Numbered from the stretch's first letter, positions 52,757 through 62,653 are shown. The stretch is DNA of 64,000 nucleotides from CAXBID01 sp963815305 (GCA_963815305.1 CAWFFW010000002.1:372001-436000); one strand, 5' to 3'. Notes: generated by a model not told the origin, from the letters alone. Made by a program: numbers and translations.

Positions 52757-55496
52757 AGATATCCTTAAACGCTTCTTCAACAAAATTTTCTACTGTTTCT
52801 GACTCAAACAATCCTGCTGTTTGAGCTTTAGAAGACAAACTATTTATCCAATTAATTTTGAAGTTGACATTGGGATCAAAGACGACTTGGAAATAGTATT
52901 TTTTACTTATCAACTCTCCTTTAAAAAAAGTATTAAGTTTAGCTACCACAGATTTATAATTATCATATTCATTCTGAGTCTTATGAAAAATCTTTAGCAT
53001 TGTATCTATTATTGCCGAGGCCAGTTTATTCCTGTCTTGATGAATACTACCTAATGCTTTTTCAATATTTTTTGTGGTAACAATATCATTACCTAATAAT
53101 TTTTTCTCAAGAATTTTATACTCAAAAGTCTCTGTTTCTTTTTCAATTTCTTGTCTTACCTCAATATCATCCTTTAGTTCTTTATAGTTAGTTAGTGAGG
53201 ATTTGTAGCTGGACTCATATGCAGTTTTTGCCAGTGCGAATTTTTCTTGAATAGAAGTAAGATCATCTACAGAAGTAACATCTTTTAATAACGCATTTTT
53301 TAAGCTTGGATATTTAATCAATATAGCTTTCTCTTCTGCTTCAATTTTTTTGAGCCCTTCAATTTTTAAATCTTCAATCTCTTTAGGATTGTAGTTAACC
53401 TTTTCTAGTTCTTCAGTTTTAGTATTTAATAGCGTTTTTGTGCTCTCAAATGCTCCATTTGCCTCAAGTTGGCCGGTGTTGAGTTTACTTTGTTCTGCAC
53501 TACATTTGTTTATTTCTTCATCTAGATTTTCATTTGAAAATTTGAAAGGAATTTTCAAAGACAATGCATCTAGTTTTTCTTTTTTGTCTGCAATGGAAGC
53601 TTTTATATCAGCTTTAAAAGTATCTAGATTCTGAATCATTATTACAGAGGATTTATACTCTTTAACTTTTCTTTGGTCTGGGATATTTACATCCCAATTA
53701 AAATCTAAATCAAGAGATTCCATACTATCTAATAGACCTTGTTCCAGTTTTTTTATACTATTAAGCTTCTTATCTATTTTAGTGATTTCTGTAATTAAAT
53801 TCTGTTTTTTAATACTAAAAACACTGGACAAAGCATCTTTGTCATCAAACAAACAATCTGTAGAAAGTGATTTTATAAACCTTTTTATACCTCCTATGTT
53901 ATACCACCATCCTTGGTTTTTCTCATCCTCTTCTATAAACTCCTCGTTGAGAATATCTAAACTAGAGGTATACATTACTTGATCTACAACTTCTTCCGGA
54001 AAATTCCATTTAGTGTCTAACAGAAAAGAGCGAAGTACGGTCTCTTGTCCAAGAGAAATACTCTGCTTCTTATTAAGAAGCTGTGATGCAAATGAGGTGT
54101 CATCTTTGAGTTCTAATATTTCAGATAACTTTTCAAGATTACCTTTCTTTTTTAAGAGTTGATTTTTTAGGGCGTTTAATTTCTCATTTTGCTTTTGATA
54201 TTGTTCTTCTACGTCTTCAATAGTTTTATATTCCTCAATTACTTTTGTTACATCCTTAATTGACTGAATAATTTGTTTTATAGTCAAGTTTTTAAAATCA
54301 AAATCAACATTACCATTTTGAACTATTTTGGGCCGTTTACAATCATTCAAATCGTTTAAGTCTTGTTTTATTTTAAGGTAATCTGAATAATTGTTTTTAT
54401 AAGTATTAAGGTTGCTAAGAGCGCCCGAATATGATTTGAATTTTTCAATTGCCTCTTTCTGCTTTTCTTCTAAGTCTGGAATAGACTCGTTGTATTTTTT
54501 AATATCAGCATTAAGCTTATCTACTTTCGTTTTTGTGTCATCCCAAGTCTTACAGTTCTGTTTAAAAGTGTTTTTATTTGTATAAAATTTATTCAGTAAA
54601 TATTCTTTTTCTGTTTCCTGATGTCTGATTAAAAGTTCTTCTAAAACTTCTAAATACTCTCTCTTACCAGTAAGTGAATTTATTAAATTGCTAAGGTTCT
54701 TGTAGCGCTCAACATAATCATCTAAGTTTTGTTTATTCTGTTTGTACTCAGCTTCAATTGCGTTTTTCTTGTTCTCAAATAAAAAACTCTTTAGACTCTC
54801 ATCTTTATCAGTTTCTAGGGTGTTTGCTTTTGAAAATGCCTGTAAAACTTTCGCGAAAGCGGTAAGATGTGTGTCTTGGCTTAGATTAAGAGGAAGTATG
54901 TTTTTATCAAAAAAGAACTGGTATAACTCATTGCGTTCTGCTTTTCTGGTAAATACATCAAGGTATAATTCCTTTTCGTCTCTTAGATGTTTAGTAAGTA
55001 CATCGATAGAAGGTATGGAAGGTTTTGTACCTTTTGTAATAAAATCATCTTGATATACGAGCTTGTGTTCAGGTATTAAACTACTTCCAAGGCTTTGACT
55101 TTCTTTTTTAGTTTTTTTTGAATCTTTTTCTGAATCAAAAGGTTCATTAAGAATTCTGAATAATTTGATTTGACTAGAGCTAGAGTTGGGTATGTTTACA
55201 CCAAATGTCATATACATTTTATGCTCAACTTCTATATTTAAAAAGAAATAAGCGTTGGGTGTTTTATATGGAATAGTATGAATTTGACGGTGTTCTTTTT
55301 TTACACTATCAGTTCCAAAATGTATTTTCTTGCGCTCGGCAATAAATAGAATTTGTAGTAAATCTGCTAAAAGGGATTTACCTATCCCGTTAGGGCCAGT
55401 AAAATCTGTACGCGTATCATGGATAAGATAATCTTGGTTATAATGCTTTATAATCCCTACAGTAGATATTGAATGTATTAATGGTAGTTTATTCAT
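52725..55496 (-). CDS. jetC: JetC: Wadjet MukB-like SMC ATPase, N-terminal head and coiled coil
   Basis: 923 residues. Walker A GPNGIGKS (34-41), then long heptad-rich coiled coils (residues ~240-460 and ~620-790) with a hinge-like globular part between. After FVEEAFKDI (residue ~913) the frame changes: it reads FWLFQKHRVF and stops, while the correct continuation is one base ahead in the other frame. Restored, JetC would be ~1064 residues, a normal length. JetC is the SMC motor that loops plasmid DNA for JetD cleavage. Overlaps jetB by 8 bases. Confidence 0.85.
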   Translation of the reverse strand: MNKLPLIHSISTVGIIKHYNQDYLIHDTRTDFTGPNGIGKSLLADLLQILFIAERKKIHFGTDSVKKEHRQIHTIPYKTPNAYFFLNIEVEHKMYMTFGVNIPNSSSSQIKLFRILNEPFDSEKDSKKTKKESQSLGSSLIPEHKLVYQDDFITKGTKPSIPSIDVLTKHLRDEKELYLDVFTRKAERNELYQFFFDKNILPLNLSQDTHLTAFAKVLQAFSKANTLETDKDESLKSFLFENKKNAIEAEYKQNKQNLDDYVERYKNLSNLINSLTGKREYLEVLEELLIRHQETEKEYLLNKFYTNKNTFKQNCKTWDDTKTKVDKLNADIKKYNESIPDLEEKQKEAIEKFKSYSGALSNLNTYKNNYSDYLKIKQDLNDLNDCKRPKIVQNGNVDFDFKNLTIKQIIQSIKDVTKVIEEYKTIEDVEEQYQKQNEKLNALKNQLLKKKGNLEKLSEILELKDDTSFASQLLNKKQSISLGQETVLRSFLLDTKWNFPEEVVDQVMYTSSLDILNEEFIEEDEKNQGWWYNIGGIKRFIKSLSTDCLFDDKDALSSVFSIKKQNLITEITKIDKKLNSIKKLEQGLLDSMESLDLDFNWDVNIPDQRKVKEYKSSVIMIQNLDTFKADIKASIADKKEKLDALSLKIPFKFSNENLDEEINKCSAEQSKLNTGQLEANGAFESTKTLLNTKTEELEKVNYNPKEIEDLKIEGLKKIEAEEKAILIKYPSLKNALLKDVTSVDDLTSIQEKFALAKTAYESSYKSSLTNYKELKDDIEVRQEIEKETETFEYKILEKKLLGNDIVTTKNIEKALGSIHQDRNKLASAIIDTMLKIFHKTQNEYDNYKSVVAKLNTFFKGELISKKYYFQVVFDPNVNFKINWINSLSSKAQTAGLFESETVENFVEEAFKDIFWLFQKHRVF

Positions 55497-56184
55497 TATC
55501 TGTTTCTGTTAAGTTGTTTACAAATTCTTCGAAATTTGATATTTCGTACTCATACATCATCTGAAAGCGATGTATAGATTCTTTAATAACAAAGGAAAAA
55601 TCATTTTCTCCTTTTTGAGTTAGTTTATCTACCCAACCTAACTGCTCAAAATCTTGAATAACATTTTTAATATTTTTCGTAACATTAGCCCATTCCTTTG
55701 GTGTAAAATTGTCTCTTGCTCCATTTTTAAAGAAGACAGATTTGTACAGGCTACTAAACTCACTCCCTAAAATTTTTGATTTGATATCTTTTAAAAAGGA
55801 AATTTCTTTTACATTTTCAAAGTACCTATCATAATACATTTGAAGCAGGGTAATTGCTGTGATTGTCTCAATAGCAGTTAAATCCCTATGCCTGGTATAA
55901 TCTGAAAGTATTCCTTTAGTCTCATCATTAAAGGTTAGGAAGAAATAAGTTACTCCTTCAAATGTTTTCTTATCTAAAACAAGACGATAGAAAACTTCAT
56001 AATATTTTTTGAACTCTATATAGTATTTTGATAGAATTCTATGATGATAATGATCATCGTCCTGAATGTGTTTTCCTCGCAGTAGTTCAATGTTTAAATC
56101 TGCAAAATGTTTTTGAACATCTCTTAACTTAAAAACATCTATAAAATTACTATTTAGCGTTTCTGCCATATGTTCATCTGCCAT
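55489..56184 (-). CDS. jetB: JetB: DUF4194-type MukE-like Wadjet subunit
   Basis: 231 residues, helical/winged-helix: LRGKHIQDDDHYHHRILSKY, YFLTFNDETKGIL, LTAIETITAITLLQMYYD and a C-terminal VIQDFEQLGWVDKL. Position between jetA and jetC, size and overlaps (31 bases with jetA, 8 with jetC) fit JetB, the KITE-type partner of the JetA kleisin. Confidence 0.8.
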   Translation of the reverse strand: MADEHMAETLNSNFIDVFKLRDVQKHFADLNIELLRGKHIQDDDHYHHRILSKYYIEFKKYYEVFYRLVLDKKTFEGVTYFFLTFNDETKGILSDYTRHRDLTAIETITAITLLQMYYDRYFENVKEISFLKDIKSKILGSEFSSLYKSVFFKNGARDNFTPKEWANVTKNIKNVIQDFEQLGWVDKLTQKGENDFSFVIKESIHRFQMMYEYEISNFEEFVNNLTETDNE

Positions 56185-57467
56185 ATTAAAATATTTTTGT
56201 CCTTATAATCCTCGGGTATTTGTTGTAGTATCTTTATATCATAGTCTTTATGTTTACTAGCGTATTTTAAGACATCGTATATAACTTTCAAAGCAACTCC
56301 TTCATCTTTGGTCTCATCTAATAATCTGTAGAACTCCTTAGTAATGTCAGTGTTCTTATGTTTAGATAAGTTGATCCTGAGTATATTGAGTTGACGTGCA
56401 ATTTCTTCCTGCTTTAATAATAAACTATTAGCACTCTGTGTCTGTTGTAATGCATAAACAGGATCTATTTCTTGAGTAAGGACATAACTTTTCTTCTTTA
56501 TAAAGTTGTTGTACTTTTTAACATTTAAGAATTTAAACGACTCTTCTGGAATGTTTTTTAAATCAATATTTTTATAAAACTTAAGACCGTCTTTTTTATC
56601 ATATACTGACGCTTGAAGACAAGCTTCTAAAAATTTACGTAGATTTCTCTGGAATTGTGTTCTGGTTCTAAAATTCTCTTTAAAATTAGCTAACTGCTTA
56701 TCAGCGTAAATATATCTTTCGATAATCTGCTCTAATTTCTGTTCAATAATTTCAAAAAAAGTATACACTTCATTTTTGACTTTTAGAGCTATTTCATAAT
56801 CGTCTTTTAGTTTTTCTAAGACTAAAGGCTCTTTTTCAATTTTAGTGTGTGAAACTTGTGAAATTTGACTTTCAAAATAATCGACTACAATTCTTATTTG
56901 GCCTTTTAAACTACCACTGAGTTGAAGGGTTTCTTTAATCTCTTCCGATCTAGCCATACTATCTCTAAACAGCGTAGTGAAAGCATCAAGATTTTCTAAA
57001 GCTAGACTATCTGTATTGGTAACAATAGTATTAAGTCTAATAATCGATTGATTAACCAGATCTTTAAAAGCCTCTAAATGATCTTCAATAACTGTTTTAC
57101 TACTATTCTTAAAATTATGCTCATACCAAGATTCAAATTCTAAAATCTCTTTAATTTCTTCAGCTTTGAAAAGTCCGTAATTTTGAAATGTTTTGCGTAG
57201 TGGAAAATGTTTATGTTCATTAAACAACTTCTTGCCAACAAACTGAATAAACCTCATTGCGTGTGGTGTTAAAATATACTTGTAAGGCCTATTAGGTGGA
57301 TGTTCTATAAAAAAATGGAGTAAATTTTGTGTGAGTTTTTCAATTTGAGGTTTTGCTTCAGGGAAGAAATCTGATGCCTCATCAATAGCGCGTTCAAGAT
57401 CAATCTCTTCAAACTCATTTTCTATATAATCAAGTTCAATTCTTTTATGAAGGATATATAGAAGCAA
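56154..57467 (-). CDS. jetA: JetA: MukF-like kleisin subunit of Wadjet
   Basis: 437 residues from a TTG at 57467. Almost all helical, with a winged-helix-like N-terminus (IEKLTQNLLHFFIEHPPN, YKYILTPHAMRFIQFV) and long coiled-coil stretches, as in JetA. The same frame is open for 26 more codons upstream and looks coding (INDFYDRLVPSKAEG), yet it contains no ATG, GTG or TTG before the TAA at 57548-57546. The true start may be non-canonical, or the 5' end is damaged. First gene of the Wadjet operon. Confidence 0.78.
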   Translation of the reverse strand: MLLYILHKRIELDYIENEFEEIDLERAIDEASDFFPEAKPQIEKLTQNLLHFFIEHPPNRPYKYILTPHAMRFIQFVGKKLFNEHKHFPLRKTFQNYGLFKAEEIKEILEFESWYEHNFKNSSKTVIEDHLEAFKDLVNQSIIRLNTIVTNTDSLALENLDAFTTLFRDSMARSEEIKETLQLSGSLKGQIRIVVDYFESQISQVSHTKIEKEPLVLEKLKDDYEIALKVKNEVYTFFEIIEQKLEQIIERYIYADKQLANFKENFRTRTQFQRNLRKFLEACLQASVYDKKDGLKFYKNIDLKNIPEESFKFLNVKKYNNFIKKKSYVLTQEIDPVYALQQTQSANSLLLKQEEIARQLNILRINLSKHKNTDITKEFYRLLDETKDEGVALKVIYDVLKYASKHKDYDIKILQQIPEDYKDKNILIWQMNIWQKR

Positions 57468-57711
57468 CCCCTCTGCTTTAGAGGGAACAAGTCTATCGTA
57501 AAAATCATTTATATCTTGTAATTCGGTTTCTATACTACACTGGTATTAAGTAAATTCCCTAAGATAAAAATAATTGAATTTTTAAGTATAGATATTTTAA
57601 AAAGAATTTAAAAAACTTGTTTTCTATATATGATTTAATAAAAGAAAACCAACTTCGATTAAAAAAGCTTTTTTAAGTTTTTAATTTAAAATAGCATTAA
57701 AAGTATGATAA

Positions 57712-59709
57712 TTATAAATTATAAAAGGACTTATCATTTTCATACTCTGAGCATCCTACCCAAAACTGATTACCATCATCGTCAAACTTAAAAACAAATT
57801 CTTCTTTACCCCTTGAGTTATTTTTGAGTAAATATAGCAGATTCTTAGGCACTGAATTGTAATATAAGACAGTATCATTAGCCTTCTTTTCCCCTAAAGA
57901 AACCCATTTTTTATCCCAGTAATGTAGCTCATAATCATCTCCTATATTGATATGATTTTGATCATTTCTGGCTTGAATTTCGAAACCAAAAATTGCCTTA
58001 GGTTTATTAAAAGAATAAGTTATTGTTAAACCCCTTCTATCAACGTATGATAATTGATTATCATCAATAATATTGGAATAATCAGCAGGTTCTTCTTCAT
58101 TGTTTATTAGTAATTTACTCCATTCTTTTGCAACTTGACCATTTTTATCAATTAACAATTCAAAAGATGCAAGACTAATTGTTCTTTTACAATTTGGATT
58201 TCCTTTAAATCTAAAAAATTTATACTTTTTTGGATTTTCAAAATAAAATTTGATACTTTGTGTACTCTTGAATTTTGAAATTGTATCTAAACTAACGTAA
58301 TGTTCATCAGAATCAATATTTGACCCTTGAATTATTGATCCATTTAAATCATAAATTCTTCTATATTTTTGTTTTTTTGCTCGAATCATGAAAGGTGCAT
58401 ATTTCCTCAACAATTTTGCTTTTCCAAGTAAAGTCTCTGTATCATTAAAAAAAATGATTTTTCCGTCTTTAGTAAGCTCAAAAGGATAATTAATTGGATT
58501 GTCTGGATTATTAACATAAGGGAAGTAAATAATGTTATTTCCCATGCTCTTAAAAAACACACTTTTATTGTTAATCTTTTCAGCCGTTGCAACCTTGAAA
58601 AGGTCTTTATTGTTATCATAAATCCCTAAAAAGACATTATTATTATTTAGTTTATCAATATTCCAAATAGCAGGAATATTAACATCAAATACATCCCTAT
58701 ATAAATGAGTTACATCATTTGGAGATTCTATATTTTTATGATAATATTGCCTATATGCTTTAGGAATGCTACTCAATTTATAGGATTTTTTTAAATCATA
58801 ATACACCGGACCACTATTTAAAGATCTTTGATGTCCATTGTTTAAATAAAAAACCCAAGTATGATACTCACTCTTATAAGAAGTGCCTAATTTCGTGGTA
58901 AAGTCAACACCCGCAGGAATACCTAATGCTCTAAGAATAGATACAATATAATTAGTTATATCACCACAGTCTCCAATCTTAATATGGTCCATCTGAGTTA
59001 TTGAATATGGATAATTATATGTAGGATGGCGTTTTGGCACCACTCGAAATCTATTGATGTCGTATATTCTCTCTACAACTTTATCCAAAGAATTCGTTTT
59101 TAATGAATCATATACCCATGAGTATTCTTCATGTATTTCTTTTCTTTTATCAACTTCAATCGGTTCTCCACCTACTCTATAAGGTAGAATGTAATATAAA
59201 AAATCATTGAAATTTTCACACAGTTTTAATGGCATTTTTTTATGAGCCATGAAAGCTAATTCAATGTTGTCCATAAGGAATTGTGAATCTATATATTTTA
59301 AATCATAGTGTAAAACTGGTGAGGTATCTAATGTTCTGTTGCTTTTTGCTATTAAATCTAGCAACACCCCAAGCTTAGTATGTGTAGAGTCTTTAGGGTT
59401 TTTTTCACGGGGATTTTCTTTTATCTGTCTTTCACGTTCCTTACCAGCTAATACAAATGCCTTATCAAAAATTTTATTTCCTTTTTTAAAAGAATGATAG
59501 GGCATATTAGCTATCAAATAATAAGCAGATTTAAGCTTTAAACTATCATTAGGATTCTTGCTGTATTTATTAATTACTTTTAAAAGTTCGCTTTTATTTT
59601 CTCCAGCTAATAAAAGTGCTTTCTCTACCTCTTTTGGCATTTTATTTTTATTACATGAAAAGAAAACTAAACTTAAAACAAATACTATTAGTAACTTTTT
59701 ATTTACCAT
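57712..59709 (-). CDS. lipoprotein with transglutaminase-like domain
   Basis: 665 residues. Lipobox LSLVFFSCNKN (Cys 19). Central transglutaminase-like core: IGDCGDITNYIVSILRALGIPA (Cys), EYHTWVFYLNNG (His) and SGPVYYD-like Asp region. The C-terminal ~200 residues are beta-sandwich-like (KFFRFKGNPNCKRTISLASFEL, FEIQARNDQNHINIGDDYELHYW), possibly an F5/8-type fold. Such Bacteroidetes lipoproteins may be cell-surface peptidases or cross-linking enzymes; no substrate is known. Same strand as the export genes upstream. Confidence 0.75.
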   Translation of the reverse strand: MVNKKLLIVFVLSLVFFSCNKNKMPKEVEKALLLAGENKSELLKVINKYSKNPNDSLKLKSAYYLIANMPYHSFKKGNKIFDKAFVLAGKERERQIKENPREKNPKDSTHTKLGVLLDLIAKSNRTLDTSPVLHYDLKYIDSQFLMDNIELAFMAHKKMPLKLCENFNDFLYYILPYRVGGEPIEVDKRKEIHEEYSWVYDSLKTNSLDKVVERIYDINRFRVVPKRHPTYNYPYSITQMDHIKIGDCGDITNYIVSILRALGIPAGVDFTTKLGTSYKSEYHTWVFYLNNGHQRSLNSGPVYYDLKKSYKLSSIPKAYRQYYHKNIESPNDVTHLYRDVFDVNIPAIWNIDKLNNNNVFLGIYDNNKDLFKVATAEKINNKSVFFKSMGNNIIYFPYVNNPDNPINYPFELTKDGKIIFFNDTETLLGKAKLLRKYAPFMIRAKKQKYRRIYDLNGSIIQGSNIDSDEHYVSLDTISKFKSTQSIKFYFENPKKYKFFRFKGNPNCKRTISLASFELLIDKNGQVAKEWSKLLINNEEEPADYSNIIDDNQLSYVDRRGLTITYSFNKPKAIFGFEIQARNDQNHINIGDDYELHYWDKKWVSLGEKKANDTVLYYNSVPKNLLYLLKNNSRGKEEFVFKFDDDGNQFWVGCSEYENDKSFYNL

Positions 59710-59763
59710 TATCTTTATTTTATAAATTTTTTACATTAGGTATCATTCCCTCTTTTTAAACAC

Positions 59764-59910
59764 TCATAGTTTCCTTAAAAATACAGGTAAATAGAAAAAT
59801 ATCCCTATCAAAGAAAACACCAATCCACCAATAGAACCTACTGCAAAAGAAAACCAAAAGGCTTCATTTTTCCACGCCATACAAAAGGTATTAATACTAC
59901 AATCGTGCAT
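59764..59910 (-). CDS. 48-residue peptide with one membrane segment and two N-terminal Cys
   Basis: ATG at 59910 to TGA at 59764. MHDCSINTFCMAWKNEAFW precedes a Gly-rich hydrophobic helix (FAVGSIGGLVFSLIGIFFYL) and a basic end (RKL). It lies between the signal peptidase and transglutaminase genes on the same strand, within the ~290-base gap. Not recognised. It could be a small membrane protein or a secreted peptide of the cluster; the codon pattern is convincing but unproven. Confidence 0.45.
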   Translation of the reverse strand: MHDCSINTFCMAWKNEAFWFSFAVGSIGGLVFSLIGIFFYLPVFLRKL

Positions 59911-60004
59911 GCTGCAAAACTATTTCGAAATAAATGCCTTATAAATAATTTTTTGTTTATGATTCTATTTAATTATTTCTTTTCTCAATTTACATTATTC
60001 TCTT

Positions 60005-61156
60005 TTAATGAACTACACCTGATACTCTCCCTATAATATTTTCCATTGGGATACACCCATACATCCTTGAATCACGAGATTGTTTCCTGTTATCCCCCAT
60101 CATAAAGTAATAATCATTTTTAAAGATGTATTTTGAAACCTCTTTTTGGTTTAAATAAAACTTGCCATTATTCATTTTCAAATTAACTTTCTCATAAAGA
60201 TTTAAAATATTTTTATAAACCGAATAATTAAAATTATTTAGTTCAATCTCCATATTTTTTTTGGGTATTTTAAAAGCTCCCATATTATCTAAGCTGAAAT
60301 TTAGGGGATGTTTGTTTTTTAATGACCATTTAGTTCTATTCTTTTTTTGAATGTCTACTTTTATAGAATCGACTGAATTAAGTTTTTTAATTATTGACAT
60401 GTCTTTGCAAGAACTGTTTAAAATTAACTTTTTATTAGAAGGTGATCTATTCAATAATTCTGCTCTTAAACTTAATGAGTCTAGCTGATACAAAAAATAA
60501 TCTTTATTATTGACCCAAACAAGCCAGTTTTTCTTCACTTCTTTAGGATTATTATACTGAATATTATTTGTGTAAATCTCCCCATTTATAATCTCTATTT
60601 TATCTCCTGCAAGTCCCACACATCTTTTCACTAATGTTTCCTTAAATACAAAACCGTTTTTCTTCGATAAAACAGCATTAAATACAACTATATCGCCTTG
60701 TTTAATGTTGGTAGTACCATTAAAGCGTATATTATTGTAATTAACGTTCGGCATATCTTTTCTTTTTACCTTTTTTTGCGGAAACCATATATTTACCCAA
60801 GGTATCTCTGATATTGAAGACGGTAATCTAGGACCATAAGCTAACTTGTTTAATATAATAACATCTCCTTTTGATAAAGTATCTTTCATAGATTCACTCG
60901 GGATTTTGTATAAATCTAGCAAAAAGAGCCTAAAGGTAATAGTACATGTAAAAATGGCAAATACAATTAAGATAAAACTAAAACTAATTTTAATAACTTG
61001 ATTAGTAATAGAGTTAATAATTCTAAAAAGTGAATAAAATATCCCTACAAAAAATAAAACTAATAGAAGTAACCAGTATAATTTTAAAATCACTACAAAT
61101 ATTACTATCCCAAGACTTAAAATAAGTAAACCGTATTTTATATTATTTTTTTTCAC
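60005..61156 (-). CDS. lepB: signal peptidase I (S26 family) with a long insertion
   Basis: 383 residues. Three N-terminal membrane segments (to residue ~80), then catalytic PSESM (Ser) in LYKIPSESMKDTLSKGD, the Lys motif LVKRCVGLAGDKIEI, and the C-terminal YYFMMGDNRKQSRDSR box. About 130 residues of poorly conserved sequence are inserted between the Lys motif and the last box, as in longer Bacteroidetes signal peptidases. It cleaves leader peptides on the outer face of the inner membrane. Overlaps the TolC-like gene by 4 bases, so it may serve a specific exported product. Confidence 0.85.
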   Translation of the reverse strand: MKKNNIKYGLLILSLGIVIFVVILKLYWLLLLVLFFVGIFYSLFRIINSITNQVIKISFSFILIVFAIFTCTITFRLFLLDLYKIPSESMKDTLSKGDVIILNKLAYGPRLPSSISEIPWVNIWFPQKKVKRKDMPNVNYNNIRFNGTTNIKQGDIVVFNAVLSKKNGFVFKETLVKRCVGLAGDKIEIINGEIYTNNIQYNNPKEVKKNWLVWVNNKDYFLYQLDSLSLRAELLNRSPSNKKLILNSSCKDMSIIKKLNSVDSIKVDIQKKNRTKWSLKNKHPLNFSLDNMGAFKIPKKNMEIELNNFNYSVYKNILNLYEKVNLKMNNGKFYLNQKEVSKYIFKNDYYFMMGDNRKQSRDSRMYGCIPMENIIGRVSGVVH

Positions 61157-62649
61157 TTCTCTATATCTAATTGTTTATCCATTACTACACTCAATTTTTG
61201 ATTAGTCTTTAAATCTATTAAAGTCAATTTTTGTATTGTATAGTAATTATTCCAGTAATCATTTAGGCTATTTAAATAGTCATTTATAGCTCTATCTTTT
61301 GCTGTTCTTGATGCATTTAATTTAACAATATCAATATTCCCGAACTTAAATCGTTCTAATACGAGCTCATGAGCTTTTATTGCAATATCTTTTGATCTCA
61401 ATGCCTTTTCTACTAATTCACTTTGCAAATTAAATTCTCCTATTTGGGTCATAATTTTTTGTTTAAAATCCTCAATGGATTGTTTGTTTTCAGCAATTAC
61501 AATTTTATTTCTATTGGCTGCAACTTCAGTTCTTCTGTTTGCAGTACCCCAATCTATAATAGGGATAGTTACTCTTAAACTAAATTGTTTTTGAGTTAAG
61601 GGATTTATATATGAGTCACTATAGTTTTCAGCATTTTTATTCAAACCTATGATTCCTGAGAATGTAGGATTAAATCTCCCTTGCCTTTTAATTCTATCGA
61701 ATTCTTTTAAAGAATTAAGCTCTTTGAGTTTCATATCCAATATTTCTGAATTATTCTCTTGAGCTTGTTTAAGAGCTGAGGGGAAATCCATTTCGGTTTT
61801 AAATATCGTTTCGGGTATTACTAATTTATAATCTAGATGCCCTGCGTTACCTAGAAAAGTATTAATTGAAAATTGGCTATCTTTTAAGGTGTTTACTGCT
61901 CTTTTTTGAGCTACTTCAGCATTTAATAAATTAAGCTCTAAATTCAATAATTCTTCTTGGTTTATTGTAGCTATTTTAAAGCGTTCTTTTCCAATCTCAT
62001 ACAATTGATTTGCATTTTCAAAATTATCCTTACTTATTTCATAGTTCAATTGAGCTGAGGCTAAATCAAAAAAGAAATTAACCGCTTTGATATGTATTGA
62101 TTCCCTGGCTTCAATAAATTCTATTTTTGCTTTTTCATAAACCAAAGGAGCCGTCTTTTTATTCCATTTTAAAGAATTAAAACTAAATAGGGATTGATTA
62201 AAACCCAATTGAATAATATTGTTGTTATATGCAATATTTGATATTGTACCAGAATTCTGTAAACGGTTTATATTGGATCTTAAAAAAACATTTCCACCTG
62301 TAGCAGTAATGTTTTGTGAAACGGACAATCCTAAATAAGAATTTAAGGTCTCCACAGTACGGAAAACATCTCGGTTAAGATTAGCATCATAACGTTCAAC
62401 AATAGAACTATTATAAACCAAAGGATTTAAGTTCATATTTAGAATTGGTAAGTTTTCAACTTGAAAGTTTCTAAATTCCAAAATACTCGACTGATATAAA
62501 TGTTTGGCTTTAAAAGCATCTAGTGAGTTCTTCTCAGACAAAGTGATAACATCATTTAAGTCGATCTCTAATTGATCTTTAATTTGACTAAAAACCATAT
62601 AAGAAGTCCCAAAAAGAACTAGAAAAATAAGGGTTTTTAAATTTTTCAT
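61153..62649 (-). CDS. TolC-family outer membrane efflux protein
   Basis: 498 residues with a signal peptide (LIFLVLFGTSYMVFSQ). Two repeats of long helices with strand inserts (LSVSQNITATGGNVFLRSNI, LRVTIPIIDWGTANRRTEVA, VLERFKFGNIDIVKLNASRT) are the outer membrane efflux protein pattern. It forms the outer channel with the RND transporter encoded 4 bases upstream. No membrane-fusion protein is seen inside the window; it may lie beyond the edge. Confidence 0.87.
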   Translation of the reverse strand: MKNLKTLIFLVLFGTSYMVFSQIKDQLEIDLNDVITLSEKNSLDAFKAKHLYQSSILEFRNFQVENLPILNMNLNPLVYNSSIVERYDANLNRDVFRTVETLNSYLGLSVSQNITATGGNVFLRSNINRLQNSGTISNIAYNNNIIQLGFNQSLFSFNSLKWNKKTAPLVYEKAKIEFIEARESIHIKAVNFFFDLASAQLNYEISKDNFENANQLYEIGKERFKIATINQEELLNLELNLLNAEVAQKRAVNTLKDSQFSINTFLGNAGHLDYKLVIPETIFKTEMDFPSALKQAQENNSEILDMKLKELNSLKEFDRIKRQGRFNPTFSGIIGLNKNAENYSDSYINPLTQKQFSLRVTIPIIDWGTANRRTEVAANRNKIVIAENKQSIEDFKQKIMTQIGEFNLQSELVEKALRSKDIAIKAHELVLERFKFGNIDIVKLNASRTAKDRAINDYLNSLNDYWNNYYTIQKLTLIDLKTNQKLSVVMDKQLDIEK

Positions 62650-62653
62650 GAAT

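Noticed and set aside
52757..52783. TTG at 52783 as a genuine start of a separate 160-residue gene
   Set aside because: The residues before the frameshift point are out-of-frame noise and the segment only makes sense as the end of JetC.
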